A DNA stretch of 64,000 bases from Nitratireductor aquimarinus (lineage in GTDB: Bacteria; Pseudomonadota; Alphaproteobacteria; Rhizobiales; Rhizobiaceae): positions 1,798,001 through 1,862,000 of the forward strand of contig NZ_CP177239.1 of the NCBI RefSeq assembly GCF_046773475.1, read 5' to 3'. The stretch's first letter is position 1; every line of letters starts with the position of its first letter. Position numbers and translations under genes: made by a program. Under the pieces are notes generated by a model. It was given only the letters and a program-made list of their open reading frames with translations, made no database searches and was not told the origin of the DNA. This document shows positions 24,565 to 35,778 of the stretch, piece by piece.

Positions 24565-24861
24565 ATGGCCAACACGAACTTTCGCCCGCTTCATGACCGT
24601 GTGGTCGTCCGCCGGGTAGAGTCTGAAGAAAAGACCGCAGGTGGCATCATCATCCCGGACACCGCCAAGGAAAAGCCGCAGGAAGGCGAGATCGTCGCTG
24701 TCGGTTCCGGTGCGCGTGACGAGGCTGGCAAGCTGGTCGCGCTGGACGTCAAGGCAGGCGACCGCGTCCTGTTCGGCAAGTGGTCCGGCACCGAAGTGAA
24801 GCTCAATGGCGAGGATCTCCTGATCATGAAGGAATCCGACATCATGGGCATCATCGGCTAA
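24565..24861 (+). CDS. groES: Co-chaperonin GroES, 98 aa
   Basis: Seven-fold co-chaperonin lid for GroEL. Signature FRPLHDRVVVRRVESEEKTA at the N-terminus, the mobile loop at ~16-32 with GGIIIPDTA, and VLFGKWSGTEVKL near 72-84. Exact family length. It is first in the CIRCE-controlled groES-groEL operon, 61 bases before groEL. Confidence 0.98.
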   Translation: MANTNFRPLHDRVVVRRVESEEKTAGGIIIPDTAKEKPQEGEIVAVGSGARDEAGKLVALDVKAGDRVLFGKWSGTEVKLNGEDLLIMKESDIMGIIG

Positions 24862-24922
24862 CCCACGCCACCAGATCGAAACGGTAACAGAGTTTCTCCA
24901 GAAGCTCAGGAGCTAGAGAAAT

Positions 24923-26569
<1,647 letters not shown>

Positions 26570-26596
26570 GCCAGTCGCACATCGCTACGACAAAAG

Positions 26597-26630
26597 AGGG
26601 CGCTCCTTTCGGGGCGCCCTTCTTTGTTTG
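26597..26630 (+). terminator. Rho-independent terminator of groESL
   Basis: Stem AGGGCGCTCC/GGGGCGCCCT with one G-T pair and a TTTC loop, followed by the T-rich run TCTTTGTTT. Confidence 0.88.
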
Positions 26631-26653
26631 GGACAGTCTTTTTGGGGGGGTGC

Positions 26654-27745
26654 TCAGGGCACCGCCGCCAGAAGCACGAAACAGGCGAAGATCACCAGAT
26701 GCACCGCCCCCTGCATGATCGTCGTGCGGCCCGTGGCGAGCGTCAGTGTTCCGACGAAGAGCGTCAGAACCAGAAGCACGATGTGCTCGGGCTCAAGCCC
26801 CAGCGTGATCGGCTTGCCCAGAAACATCGACATGACGGCGATGGTGGGGATCGACAGGCCCACACTGGCGATGGCCGAACCGGTGGCGACATTGAGACTG
26901 GTCTGAAGACGGTTTGAGGCTGCCGCGCGCAGCGCCGTCACCCCTTCGGGCAGCAGCACCAGAACGGCGATGATCAGGCCGACAAACGCCTCTGCCAGAC
27001 CGAGCCCCCGCACGCCCTGCTCCAGCGGGTGCGCCAGCGCCTCTGCAAGCACGATCACCATCAGCAGGGAAAGCGCGAGCATGATGCCGGCGGCGGCTGT
27101 CTGCCGCCCCGTGGGACGGCTGTGCATCACCTCGTCCACCACGGCAATGTCGACAAAGTCGCCCCGGTGCCGGACCGTCTGCACGAACAGGAAGACGCCA
27201 TAGAGCACCAGAGAGACGACCGTGACGAAGGCGAGCTGCACGGTCGAGTAATACGGCCCTTTCACCGCCAGCGTGAAGTCGGGTAGGATCAGCGTCAGCG
27301 TGGCCAGCGTGCCAACGACGCTGAACGCGGCAACCGCCCCCTGGCTCTGGAAGGACTGCTCGTGATGACGCAATCCGCCAATGAGCAGGCACAGCCCCAC
27401 CACGCCGTTGAGCACGGTTATCACCGTGGCGAACACCGTGTCACGCGCCACCGTGCTGTCACCCTCCGAGGGCGAAAGCATCATCGAAATGATGAGCGAC
27501 GCCTCGATGACGGTCACTGCCACGGCCAGAACGACGGAGCCGAAGGGCTGACCGAGACGCAGCGACAGGATCTCTGCGAAATGGACGGATGAGAAAACGG
27601 TCGCGATCAGCAGAACGGCTGCCGGAAGGATGAAGTAAAAGCCGCTCTCGCCGATCAGGTGAAAATGTGCCGCAGCCGCCAGAAGGGCGGCAGCCACGGG
27701 AGGTCCGGCGGTTCGCCAGAACCGGGAATGATGCTGGTCTTTCAA
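26654..27745 (-). CDS. chaA: Calcium/proton (sodium/potassium) antiporter ChaA-like, 363 aa
   Basis: Inner-membrane cation/H+ exchanger of the CaCA family. About 11 TM segments are evident. The two conserved alpha-repeat motifs are VAVTVIEASLIISMMLS near 73-89 and VLVLLPEGVTALRAAASNRL near 266-285, each with the acidic residue that binds the cation. Length equals E. coli ChaA (366). No ATG is available at the right place; a TTG at 27745 preceded by GGGGA at seven bases is the best start, with TTG 27763 as alternative. The frame is open much further upstream but only as a shadow of fumC. Confidence 0.88.
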   Translation of the reverse strand: MKDQHHSRFWRTAGPPVAAALLAAAAHFHLIGESGFYFILPAAVLLIATVFSSVHFAEILSLRLGQPFGSVVLAVAVTVIEASLIISMMLSPSEGDSTVARDTVFATVITVLNGVVGLCLLIGGLRHHEQSFQSQGAVAAFSVVGTLATLTLILPDFTLAVKGPYYSTVQLAFVTVVSLVLYGVFLFVQTVRHRGDFVDIAVVDEVMHSRPTGRQTAAAGIMLALSLLMVIVLAEALAHPLEQGVRGLGLAEAFVGLIIAVLVLLPEGVTALRAAASNRLQTSLNVATGSAIASVGLSIPTIAVMSMFLGKPITLGLEPEHIVLLVLTLFVGTLTLATGRTTIMQGAVHLVIFACFVLLAAVP

Positions 27746-28009
27746 AACGTCGTCCCCAAGCAACTCATTATGAAACAAAACGAAATTCCGCCTCGCCGGG
27801 CGAGACCTTATGGCGCGTGATAATTCATCGCCGGAAAGAAGAGCAATGGACAGTTTGTCAAAATGGCGGTCGATAGCGCACGGCCTGACCGCCAGCCCAT
27901 TGCCAAATCCCCTCGCCCGCGCCATTAAACGGCAGCACTTTTCGGGCAGAGCCGGATCAGCACCGCTGCCCCCTTCCCGACGCGCGAATTGACAATGGAG
28001 CACGATCGC

Positions 28010-29401
28010 ATGTCCAAGACCCGTACCGAGACAGATACATTCGGCCCGCTTGAGGTCGCCGCCGACCGCTATTGGGGCGCGCAGACGCAGCGGTCGCTGG
28101 GCAACTTCAAGATCGGCACCGAGAAAATGCCGATGCCGCTCGTGCATGCGCTCGGCATCGTCAAGCAGGCAGCCGCCGAAGCCAACATCGAAAACGGCAA
28201 GCTCGACCCCAAGCTGGGCGAAGCCATGGTTCAGGCAGCCCGCGAAGTGGTCGAGGGCAAGCTCGATGATCATTTCCCGCTGTCCGTCTGGCAGACCGGT
28301 TCCGGCACCCAGTCGAACATGAACACCAATGAGGTGATCTCCAACCGCGCCATCGAGATCCTGGGCGGCGAGATGGGCTCCAAGAAGCCTGTCCACCCCA
28401 ATGATCACGTCAATATGGGTCAGTCCTCCAACGACACCTTCCCCACCGCCATGCACATTGCTGCGGGACGCGAGGCAGCGGAGAAGCTTCTGCCGGCGCT
28501 GCAGTATCTGACCGAAGCGCTCGACGAGAAGGCGAAGGCCTTTGACGGCATCGTCAAGATCGGCCGCACACACACCCAGGACGCCACCCCGCTGACGCTG
28601 GGCCAGGAGTTCTCGGGCTATGTGGCGGCGCTGAAATACGGCGCACGCCGGATCGAGGAGAGCCTCGCCGACGTCTACGCGCTGGCGCAGGGCGGCACTG
28701 CCGTCGGCACCGGCCTCAACGCGCCTGTCGGCTTTGACAAGGCGTTTGCCGAGAAGGTTGCCAAGATCACCGGCCTGCCCTTCCGCACCGCCGGGAACAA
28801 GTTCGAGGCGCTGGCAAGCCATGGCGCGCTGAATGCCTTCCACGGCATGCTGAACGCGCTGGCAGCCGATCTCTTCAAGATCGCCAACGACATCCGCTTC
28901 CTGGGCTCCGGCCCGCGTTCGGGCCTTGGCGAACTGAAGCTGCCGGAAAACGAACCCGGCTCCTCCATCATGCCCGGCAAGGTGAACCCGACCCAGGCCG
29001 AGGCGCTGACCATGGTCGCCACGCAGGTGATGGGCAACCAGACCACCGTCAGCATCGCCGCAAGCCAGGGCCATTTCGAGCTCAACGTGTTCAAGCCGGT
29101 CGTGGCCAACGCCGTTCTGCAGTCGATCCGCATTCTCACCGACGCCATGCAGTCCTTCGCAGACAATTGCGTGAAGGGCATCGAGGCCGACGAGACCCGC
29201 ATTGACGACCTGATGCAGCGTTCGCTCATGCTGGTCACCGCGCTGGCTCCGGCCATCGGTTATGACAATGCGGCGGCCATCGCCAAGTCGGCCCACAAGC
29301 ACGGCACCACGCTGCGCGAGGAAGCGCTCAAGAGCGGCCTCGTTTCCGAGGACGACTATGAGCGTCTCGTGCGCCCGGAACTGATGATCGCGCCGGCCTG
29401 A
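28010..29401 (+). CDS. fumC: Class II fumarate hydratase, 463 aa
   Basis: TCA-cycle enzyme interconverting fumarate and malate, iron-independent homotetramer. Motifs are SVWQTGSGTQSNMNTNEV near 94-111, HPNDHVNMGQSSNDTFPTAMH near 126-146, GRTHTQDATPLTLGQE near 181-196 and the superfamily signature GSSIMPGKVNPTQAEA near 314-329. The length matches E. coli FumC (467). Two ATGs are possible; 28010 was chosen because GGAG precedes it by nine bases, whereas 27995 lacks a site. Confidence 0.96.
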   Translation: MSKTRTETDTFGPLEVAADRYWGAQTQRSLGNFKIGTEKMPMPLVHALGIVKQAAAEANIENGKLDPKLGEAMVQAAREVVEGKLDDHFPLSVWQTGSGTQSNMNTNEVISNRAIEILGGEMGSKKPVHPNDHVNMGQSSNDTFPTAMHIAAGREAAEKLLPALQYLTEALDEKAKAFDGIVKIGRTHTQDATPLTLGQEFSGYVAALKYGARRIEESLADVYALAQGGTAVGTGLNAPVGFDKAFAEKVAKITGLPFRTAGNKFEALASHGALNAFHGMLNALAADLFKIANDIRFLGSGPRSGLGELKLPENEPGSSIMPGKVNPTQAEALTMVATQVMGNQTTVSIAASQGHFELNVFKPVVANAVLQSIRILTDAMQSFADNCVKGIEADETRIDDLMQRSLMLVTALAPAIGYDNAAAIAKSAHKHGTTLREEALKSGLVSEDDYERLVRPELMIAPA

Positions 29402-29601
29402 TCGCCGCCGATCGCTTAAGCTCTCTCACCGGCCTGAAAACAAAGCATTTTCGGGCCGGTGATCCGCAATGAGATCACGGCGCTCGCGCTCATTGTCGTC
29501 TATTTTGAGAACACAGCGTCACCACTGGGGCAGTTTTTCTACACAATCGCGTCGCGTATATCAGCGTCAACGCATCGTTTGAAAAACATGGAACCCCAGC
29601 A

Positions 29602-29985
29602 ATGTCCCAGAACGCAATCATCCTCATCGGCCGTATCCTGATTTCGGTCATCTTCATCATGTCCGGCTTCGGCAAGATCACCGATATCGGCGGCACCGCC
29701 GGTTATTTCGGCGCGGTCGGCCTGCCGCTGCCCGTCGTCACCGCCTGGCTCGTCGCCCTTCTCGAACTCGTTGGCGGCCTCGCCATTCTGGTCGGCTTTC
29801 AGGCCCGCATCGCCGCCCTGCTTCTGGCTGTCTTCTCCATTGCTTCCGGTCTGGTCGCGCATTTCGACTTCTCCGACCAGATGCAGACCATCATGTTCAT
29901 GAAGAACCTCTCCATGGCCGGTGGCCTGCTTCTTCTGACCGCTTTCGGCTCCGGCGCTCTGTCGCTGGAACGCGCCAGGGCCTGA
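29602..29985 (+). CDS. DoxX family membrane protein, 127 aa
   Basis: Four-TM protein of the DoxX family. The signature GRILISVIFIMSGFGKI near residues 10-26 and GLPLPVVTAWLVALLELVGGLAILVGF near 40-66 are typical. Such proteins are linked to thiol and redox functions or catechol/pyruvate-related oxidoreductases, but the activity of this one cannot be stated. It is a single gene with its own terminator at 30010-30035. Confidence 0.9.
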   Translation: MSQNAIILIGRILISVIFIMSGFGKITDIGGTAGYFGAVGLPLPVVTAWLVALLELVGGLAILVGFQARIAALLLAVFSIASGLVAHFDFSDQMQTIMFMKNLSMAGGLLLLTAFGSGALSLERARA

Positions 29986-30009
29986 ACCGGCTAAAATCCG
30001 CATCTCAGG

Positions 30010-30035
30010 GAGCCCGCTTTCGAGCGGGCTCTTTT
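30010..30035 (+). terminator. Rho-independent terminator after DoxX gene
   Basis: Perfect 9-bp stem GAGCCCGCT/AGCGGGCTC with a TTCG tetraloop and a following CTTTTG run. Confidence 0.93.
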
Positions 30036-30196
30036 GTTTTTATCGTTGTCCCGGTCTCTTCACGGTTCGGTGAGGCCGCTGCGAGATCATCTCAAAAGGC
30101 AGTGAGACTGTGTATCTTGCGTTGCACAGACCGGTCTCAACACGCATGTACGGCCATACGCCGCACAAAATGCGTAAGCCCCGCGGAGATCGAAAG

Positions 30197-30958
30197 ATGA
30201 CGGTGATGCAGACGACAGCGAATGACAGGAACGAGAAACCAAAGCGCTCCCTGCTGAAGCGCCTGGCTCCGCTGTTTGTCGTGGCCGGCGGTCTTCTGGC
30301 CGGCTATGCGCTGGGGCTGCACGAATATCTCTCGCTCACTTTCCTTTCGGAAAGCCGTGACGTTCTGCGCGGTTTCGTGGCGCAGAACCCGGTTCTGGCG
30401 CCGCTCGGCTTTGCCGTTCTCTATGCGCTCGCCGTCGCCTTCTCCTTTCCCGCCGCGTCCATTCTGACCCTCTTTGCGGGTTTTCTCTTCGGCTGGCTTC
30501 TGGGCGGGGCGCTGGTTGCGGTTGCCGCCACGATTGGCGCGTCCGCCGTGTTCCTCGCCGCGCGCGGCGCACTCTCCGGCGTCCTTGCACAAAAGATCGG
30601 CGGCCGCGTCTCGCGCATGGCAAGAGGCTTTGAGGACGACGCCTTCAATTATCTTCTGGTGCTGCGGCTCGCGCCGATTTTTCCCTTCTGGGTGGTGAAT
30701 ATCGCGCCTGCATTGTTCAACGTCTCGTTGCGCACCTATGCAACGGCAACGTTTCTGGGCATTCTGCCGGGCACCTTCGCCTATGCCTATCTGGGCCACG
30801 GACTGGACAGCGTTCTGGTCGCCGCAGCTGAAGCCGGGCGGGAAGTGACGCTCGGCGATCTGGTAACGCCGCAGCTCACCCTCGCCTTTGGCGCACTGGC
30901 GCTGGTCGCCGCGATCCCGGTCGTGGTGAAGAAACTGCGCCGCTCGCCCGACGCCTGA
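30197..30958 (+). CDS. TVP38/TMEM64 (VTT/DedA-like) membrane protein, 253 aa
   Basis: Inner-membrane protein of the VTT (SNARE-associated/DedA-like) superfamily. About six TM segments, with the conserved FSFPAASILTLFAGFLFG near 88-105 and the R-L-A-P-I-F-P-F re-entrant motif near 159-166. ATG 30197 was selected for its GGAGAT-type site; the upstream frame lacks one. It is followed 29 bases later by a flavin disulfide reductase, a pairing seen in many proteobacteria and often mislabelled as mercuric transport or reduction. The function of the pair is not established. Confidence 0.88.
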   Translation: MTVMQTTANDRNEKPKRSLLKRLAPLFVVAGGLLAGYALGLHEYLSLTFLSESRDVLRGFVAQNPVLAPLGFAVLYALAVAFSFPAASILTLFAGFLFGWLLGGALVAVAATIGASAVFLAARGALSGVLAQKIGGRVSRMARGFEDDAFNYLLVLRLAPIFPFWVVNIAPALFNVSLRTYATATFLGILPGTFAYAYLGHGLDSVLVAAAEAGREVTLGDLVTPQLTLAFGALALVAAIPVVVKKLRRSPDA

Positions 30959-30987
30959 CTGCCCTGAACAAGCAAGAGACTGCCCGA

Positions 30988-32412
30988 ATGACCCTCCTCA
31001 CTCCCGATATCTGCGTCATTGGCGCCGGCTCCGGTGGCCTGAGCGTTGCGGCAGCCGCTGCCGCCTTCGGCGTGCCGGTCGTGCTGATCGAGCGCGGCAA
31101 GATGGGCGGCGACTGCCTCAACTATGGCTGCGTGCCCTCCAAGGCGCTGATCGCCGCGGGAAAGCAGGCCCATCTGATGGGCAATGGCGCGGCCTTTGGC
31201 ATCGCGCCGGCCGAGGCGGAGGTGAATTTCCGTCAGGTGATGCAGCATGTGGAGGCGACCATCGCCGCCATTGCGCCAAACGATTCCGTCGAGCGCTTCA
31301 CCGCGCTTGGCGTTCAGGTGATCCAGGAAGAGGCGCGCTTCACGGACGCCCGCACGGTCACCGCTGGCGATTACGAGATCCGCGCCCGGCGCTTCGTGAT
31401 CGCGACGGGCTCGTCGCCGCTCGTCCCGCCAATCCCCGGGCTGGAGGATGTGCCCTTCCTCACCAATGAGACGATCTTCTCGCAAACCCGCAAACCATCG
31501 CACCTGATCATCATTGGCGGCGGCCCCATCGGCATGGAGCTGGCGCAGGCGCACAGGCGTCTGGGCTGCAAGGTGACGGTGGTGGAAGCGCTTTCCGCCC
31601 TCGGCAAGGACGACCCGGAGCTCACGGCCTTCGCGCTCGCCAGGATACGCGAAGAAGGCGTGACCGTGCTGGAACACACCAGGGTCACGCAGGTGAGCAA
31701 GCGCGGCCGCACGGGCGTGCGCGTTCACATCGAAGACGCCGATGGCGCGCGCACCATTGATGGCTCACACCTGCTGATCGCCGCCGGACGCACGCCCAAC
31801 ATCGAGGCGCTCGACCTCGACAGGGCCGGCATCACGCATGACCGGCGCGGCATCACGGTTTCCGACAAGCTGCGCACGAAGAACCGCGGGGTCTACGCCA
31901 TTGGCGATGTGGCGGGCGGGCTGCAGTTCACCCATGTGGCCGGCTATCATGCGGGTCTGGTGCTGCGCGCCCTGCTGTTTCGCCTCAATGCGCGCGAGAA
32001 CCGGACCATCATCCCCTGGGCGACCTATACGGACCCCGAAATCGCCCATGTGGGACTGAGCGAAGAGGAAGCGCGCAAGCACCACCGCAGGATCAGCATT
32101 CTGCGCTGGCCCTATTCGGAAAACGACCGCGCCCAGACGGAGCGCAAGACCGAAGGCCTGATCAAGCTTGTCACCGACCGCAAGGGCCGCATTCTCGGCG
32201 CGTCGATTGCCGGGGCCAATGCGAGCGAGATGATCAGTTTCTGGGCGCTCGCCATCTCGCAAAAGCTCGGCGTGCGCGATGTAGCGGGCTATATCGCCCC
32301 CTACCCGACCATGACCGAGATTGGCAAACGCGCGGCGATCACGTATTTCACAGAGACGACACGCAAGCCTCTGGTGCGCGCTCTGGTGCGGTTTCTGCGT
32401 CGGTTCGGCTGA
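30988..32412 (+). CDS. FAD-dependent pyridine nucleotide-disulfide oxidoreductase, 474 aa
   Basis: Class I flavin disulfide reductase. It has an FAD Rossmann motif GAGSGGLSVA near 12-21, redox-active disulfide GGDCLNYGCVPSKAL near 40-54, NAD(P) motif IIGGGPIGMELAQ near 174-186 and a second FAD contact GVYAIGDVAGG near 302-312. The C-terminal interface has YPTMTEIGKRA where lipoamide dehydrogenases have HPT.SE, so the catalytic His is replaced by Tyr. This points to a MerA/Lpd-like subgroup paired with TVP38 proteins rather than true Lpd. No N-terminal metal-binding domain or CC tail, so mercuric reductase is unlikely. Confidence 0.88.
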   Translation: MTLLTPDICVIGAGSGGLSVAAAAAAFGVPVVLIERGKMGGDCLNYGCVPSKALIAAGKQAHLMGNGAAFGIAPAEAEVNFRQVMQHVEATIAAIAPNDSVERFTALGVQVIQEEARFTDARTVTAGDYEIRARRFVIATGSSPLVPPIPGLEDVPFLTNETIFSQTRKPSHLIIIGGGPIGMELAQAHRRLGCKVTVVEALSALGKDDPELTAFALARIREEGVTVLEHTRVTQVSKRGRTGVRVHIEDADGARTIDGSHLLIAAGRTPNIEALDLDRAGITHDRRGITVSDKLRTKNRGVYAIGDVAGGLQFTHVAGYHAGLVLRALLFRLNARENRTIIPWATYTDPEIAHVGLSEEEARKHHRRISILRWPYSENDRAQTERKTEGLIKLVTDRKGRILGASIAGANASEMISFWALAISQKLGVRDVAGYIAPYPTMTEIGKRAAITYFTETTRKPLVRALVRFLRRFG

Positions 32413-32472
32413 TCAGCCTTGAGAGCGCCCACGACCAACAAAGCCGCATCTGGCCCGGAGAGACGCTGAGCG

Positions 32473-33927
32473 ATGGCAGAGAAAATGGCGGGCGATACCG
32501 GCGAAAAGCCGCGCGAGACCGACACGGTGCCGCTGACGCGCGGCCTCTCCACCAAGCTTCTGGTTCTCACCATCCTTTTCGTGATGATCGCCGAAGTGCT
32601 GATCTTCATCCCTTCGGTCGCCAATTTCGGCATGCAGTGGATGATGCAGCGGCTCGAGAACGCGGCCTCCGTGAGCATCATCCTGATGGAAGGCGAAGAC
32701 GAAAAACTCGCCCCGCCCATCCGCGACGAGCTGTTGATGGCCACCGGCGTGAAAGCCATCGCCGTGCGTGATGCGGATGTCTCCCGCATTCTCGTCGTGA
32801 CCGACATGCCGCCCATGGTGGACGAACATATCGACCTTGACGCCATCACGCCGACGGCCGCCATTGCACAGACCTTCTCGACACTTTTCTTCGGCGGCGA
32901 CCGTGTATTCCGCATCTACGGAACCGTGGGCGACACGGGCAAAATCTTCGAGATCCTGATACCCGATGCGGGCTTGCGCGACGCCATGCTCACCTATGCG
33001 CGCAATGTGGCGTTTCTCTCGCTGATCATCTCGCTCTTCACGGCCACACTGGTCTTCTACGCCATCAACCGGATCATGATCCGCCCGATCCGCGCGATGA
33101 CACAGTCCATGCTCTCCTTCGCCGCAACGCCGGACGATCCGCGTCGCGTCATCTCGCCGGAAGAACGCGGCGACGAGATCGGCGTTGCAGAACGCGAGCT
33201 GGCGCGCATGCAGTCGGCGCTTCAGAAAACGCTGGGCGAACAGAAGCGGCTTGCCGATCTGGGACTGGCCGTCTCCAAGATCAACCACGACATGCGCAAC
33301 ATGCTGGCCTCGGCCCATCTGATGTCTGACAGGCTGAGCACGGTGGACGATCCGGCGGTGAAGATGCTGACGCCGCGCCTGCTGCGCACGCTCGACCGCG
33401 CCGTGATCTACACCGAAGGCGTTCTCAACTATGGCCGCACGCAGGAAGCCCCGCCGACCCGCCGCCGTCTGCGGCTTCATGCGCTGGTGGACGAGGTGCA
33501 GAGCGTGCTGCCGCTCGAAACCGATGACCGAATCGAATTCGTGAATGCGGTGCCGGAGGATTTCGAGATCAACGCCGATTCGGAACATCTCTTCCGCGTG
33601 CTGGCGAATCTTTGCCGCAACGCCATTCAGGCGATGGCGGGCGACAGCGAACCATCCGTCATCAAGCGCCTGACGGTCGCTGCCGACCGGGAGGACCACA
33701 CGGCGCGAATCTATGTGACCGACACCGGCCCCGGCCTGCCGCAAAAAGCACGCGAAAACCTGTTTGCGCCCTTCCGCGGCTCCGCAAAAAGCGGGGGAAC
33801 CGGGCTTGGCCTGGCAATTGCACAGGAATTGGTGCGGGCGCATGGCGGCGCGCTGGAGCTTGTGGAAAGCACTGGCGGACATACGGTTTTCGCGATCAGC
33901 ATCCCCGATCAACCGCGTCTGGGCTGA
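32473..33927 (+). CDS. Orphan sensor histidine kinase, 484 aa
   Basis: Membrane sensor kinase. TM1 at ~28-50 (LLVLTILFVMIAEVLIFI), periplasmic sensor ~51-175, TM2 ~178-202, HAMP-like linker to ~270, then the phosphoacceptor KINHDMRNML near 274-283 and the HATPase domain with N-box NLCRNAIQAM near 378-387, G1 DTGPGLP near 417-423 and GGTGLGLAIAQELV near 441-454. No response regulator lies next to it: the tRNA and the mobile element follow directly. It could be a HWE-like/orphan kinase acting on a distant partner; the signal is unknown. Confidence 0.88.
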   Translation: MAEKMAGDTGEKPRETDTVPLTRGLSTKLLVLTILFVMIAEVLIFIPSVANFGMQWMMQRLENAASVSIILMEGEDEKLAPPIRDELLMATGVKAIAVRDADVSRILVVTDMPPMVDEHIDLDAITPTAAIAQTFSTLFFGGDRVFRIYGTVGDTGKIFEILIPDAGLRDAMLTYARNVAFLSLIISLFTATLVFYAINRIMIRPIRAMTQSMLSFAATPDDPRRVISPEERGDEIGVAERELARMQSALQKTLGEQKRLADLGLAVSKINHDMRNMLASAHLMSDRLSTVDDPAVKMLTPRLLRTLDRAVIYTEGVLNYGRTQEAPPTRRRLRLHALVDEVQSVLPLETDDRIEFVNAVPEDFEINADSEHLFRVLANLCRNAIQAMAGDSEPSVIKRLTVAADREDHTARIYVTDTGPGLPQKARENLFAPFRGSAKSGGTGLGLAIAQELVRAHGGALELVESTGGHTVFAISIPDQPRLG

Positions 33928-34066
33928 CCTTAAATGACGCTAATTGGACAAGCTGTGCAGATATCCAGAAAATTCCTTCGATAGCGCTTGCAATTCTACG
34001 CCGCACTCGCTAGTTAACCGCGGTCGGCGGCAGCGAACACTGCTTCGACAGTCGCCAAGGCGGCAC

Positions 34067-34143
34067 GCGCCCGTAGCTCAGCTGGATAGAGCACCAGACT
34101 ACGAATCTGGGGGTCAGAGGTTCGAATCCTTTCGGGCGCGCCA
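34067..34143 (+). tRNA. tRNA-Arg (anticodon ACG)
   Basis: A complete 77-base cloverleaf: acceptor GCGCCCG/CGGGCGC, D-loop AGCTGGATAGAG, anticodon stem CCAGA/TCTGG with loop CTACGAA (ACG, decodes CGU after inosine change), T-arm with GGTTCGAATCC, and encoded CCA. The mobile element starts at its 3' end. Confidence 0.96.
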
Positions 34144-35778
34144 CTTCCGAACAAAACTGGGCACTCCAGCCGGAGCGGCTCCCTCCCCCATCACAAGGCG
34201 CTCAAGAACGGTCCGCCGGCCGTGAATGCGGATTTCGTCGTCATCGACTTCGACATTGTCAATCATGGCGCGCAGCCATGCGCGGCGGAAGGGAATCGGG
34301 CCATCGGTGACGTTATTGCGCATGACTTCGACAAAGGCCGCGATCTTGTCCGCCGTGATCCGCGCCTCGGGCCGCAGTTCCGCGACCGCACGGTCAAAGG
34401 CGACCTGCGCAATGTCGCGTTCGGTCCTGATCGTCTCGATTCGCTCCTTGAGCGTGGGATCGGCCGGATCGGCGACGCCGTTCTCGATCGCCTGATAGAG
34501 CCGCTTGAGCCGGTCTTCCGCGTCCGTCAGCTTTCCCCGTAGCATCGTCAGACGCCGGCCATGATCGGCATCGCGCGCCGTCTGCCGTTCCAGAAGGCCC
34601 GCCAGCAGCGCCTCGACCCGTTCCGGTGTCAGCAGTTGGTCGGCCAGTCGCTCCGTAACCGCCGTATCGAGCTTGTCCATGGGGATGGAGCGGCCCTTGC
34701 AGGCCGATTTGCCCTTCTGCGCACAAGTAGCACAGGCATAGTAGCGATAGCGCCCCGATTTGCCGGTGCGCAGCGTCATGCCCCCGCCACAGCTCGCACA
34801 GGTCGCAAGCCCCGTCAGCAGGATCGGACCGGTGACGGTGCGCGGTGCGGTGGATTTGGGATTGCGGGCCTTGAGCTGCGCCTGGACAGCGTCGAACGTC
34901 TTTGCATCGATAATCGGATCGACCGGCACGACAATTTGCTCCGCCACCGGCTTTTCCTCTCGCGTCTTCCATACCTTGCGGTTGAAGCGATGCTCACCCT
35001 TATAGGTGGTGCTGGTAATGAGCTTGTGCAGCGGGCCTATCCCCCAACGCGCCCCGCGCCGCGTCCGATAGCCGTGGTCGTTGAGCCATGTCGCTGCCGC
35101 TTTAACGCCCATCGGCCCGGACGTGCCGTCCCCTTCCCTGATGAGCTTGAAGATAAGCCGCACAACTTCGGATTCGACCGGATCGATCGCGAGCTTCTTC
35201 TTGGTCTTCGCACCCCGCTGTTCGGCGGCAACGATCGCATAGCCATAGGGCGCCGCCGCGCCGTTCCAAAACCCCTGCCGCGCGTTCTCCTGCATGGCGC
35301 GCAGGACATGCTTGCCGTTTTCCTTGGACTGGTACTCGTCAAACAGCGCAAAGACCTGCCGGACCATGACGCTCATCGGATCATCGCCGAGGTCTTGCGT
35401 GATGCTGACAAGGCGGATGCCGTGCTTGCGGAACCGCCGTACATGGTATTCCAGCGCAAAGTGGTCACGGGCGAAGCGGCTGAAACTGTGCACGACAACG
35501 GCATCGAACGGCGCATCTCCAGCCGTGGCCATGTCTAATAGACGCTGGAGCTGCGGCCGGTTATCGTCCGTGCCGGACAGGCCGGCATCAACGAACTCCG
35601 CGGCCACTTCCCAGCCTCGCGTCGCGCAGAAGGCTGCCAGTTGCCGCCGCTGGTCCGGGATCGATAGATCGCTTTCCGCCTGTCTGCCGGTCGATACGCG
35701 CATGTAGAGCGCTGCACGGTGCGGCGAATTTTGCGAATCCGGTGAGGCGGCGTGGTCAGGGCGGGCCATCGCGGTCAC
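34114..35778 (-). CDS. Large serine recombinase (site-specific integrase), 554 aa
   Basis: Serine-type integrase that would insert and excise the element. The catalytic resolvase domain is at ~20-170, with YMRVSTGRQ (nucleophile Ser near 29) and SFSRFARDHF near 98-107. A recombinase domain follows (~180-285: NGAAAPYGY, ITSTTYKGEHRFNRK), then a zinc-ribbon (CASCGGGM...YYACATCAQKGKSACKG near 328-364) and a coiled coil (~390-460). The last ~10 codons lie antisense inside tRNA-Arg and the stop is in the tRNA, so the C-terminus was formed at integration. GTG start 35778 overlaps the stop of the upstream gene. Confidence 0.93.
   Translation of the reverse strand: MTAMARPDHAASPDSQNSPHRAALYMRVSTGRQAESDLSIPDQRRQLAAFCATRGWEVAAEFVDAGLSGTDDNRPQLQRLLDMATAGDAPFDAVVVHSFSRFARDHFALEYHVRRFRKHGIRLVSITQDLGDDPMSVMVRQVFALFDEYQSKENGKHVLRAMQENARQGFWNGAAAPYGYAIVAAEQRGAKTKKKLAIDPVESEVVRLIFKLIREGDGTSGPMGVKAAATWLNDHGYRTRRGARWGIGPLHKLITSTTYKGEHRFNRKVWKTREEKPVAEQIVVPVDPIIDAKTFDAVQAQLKARNPKSTAPRTVTGPILLTGLATCASCGGGMTLRTGKSGRYRYYACATCAQKGKSACKGRSIPMDKLDTAVTERLADQLLTPERVEALLAGLLERQTARDADHGRRLTMLRGKLTDAEDRLKRLYQAIENGVADPADPTLKERIETIRTERDIAQVAFDRAVAELRPEARITADKIAAFVEVMRNNVTDGPIPFRRAWLRAMIDNVEVDDDEIRIHGRRTVLERLVMGEGAAPAGVPSFVRKWRARKDSNL

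Noticed and set aside
27746..29302. Long minus-strand frame extending the ChaA-like gene through fumC to an 882-aa protein
   Set aside because: The extension is the antisense of fumC and has no family features; it is a GC-rich shadow frame.
30988..32412. Mercuric reductase (merA) with TVP38 as transport partner
   Set aside because: No N-terminal heavy-metal domain, no C-terminal vicinal cysteines, no merR/merT/merP nearby.
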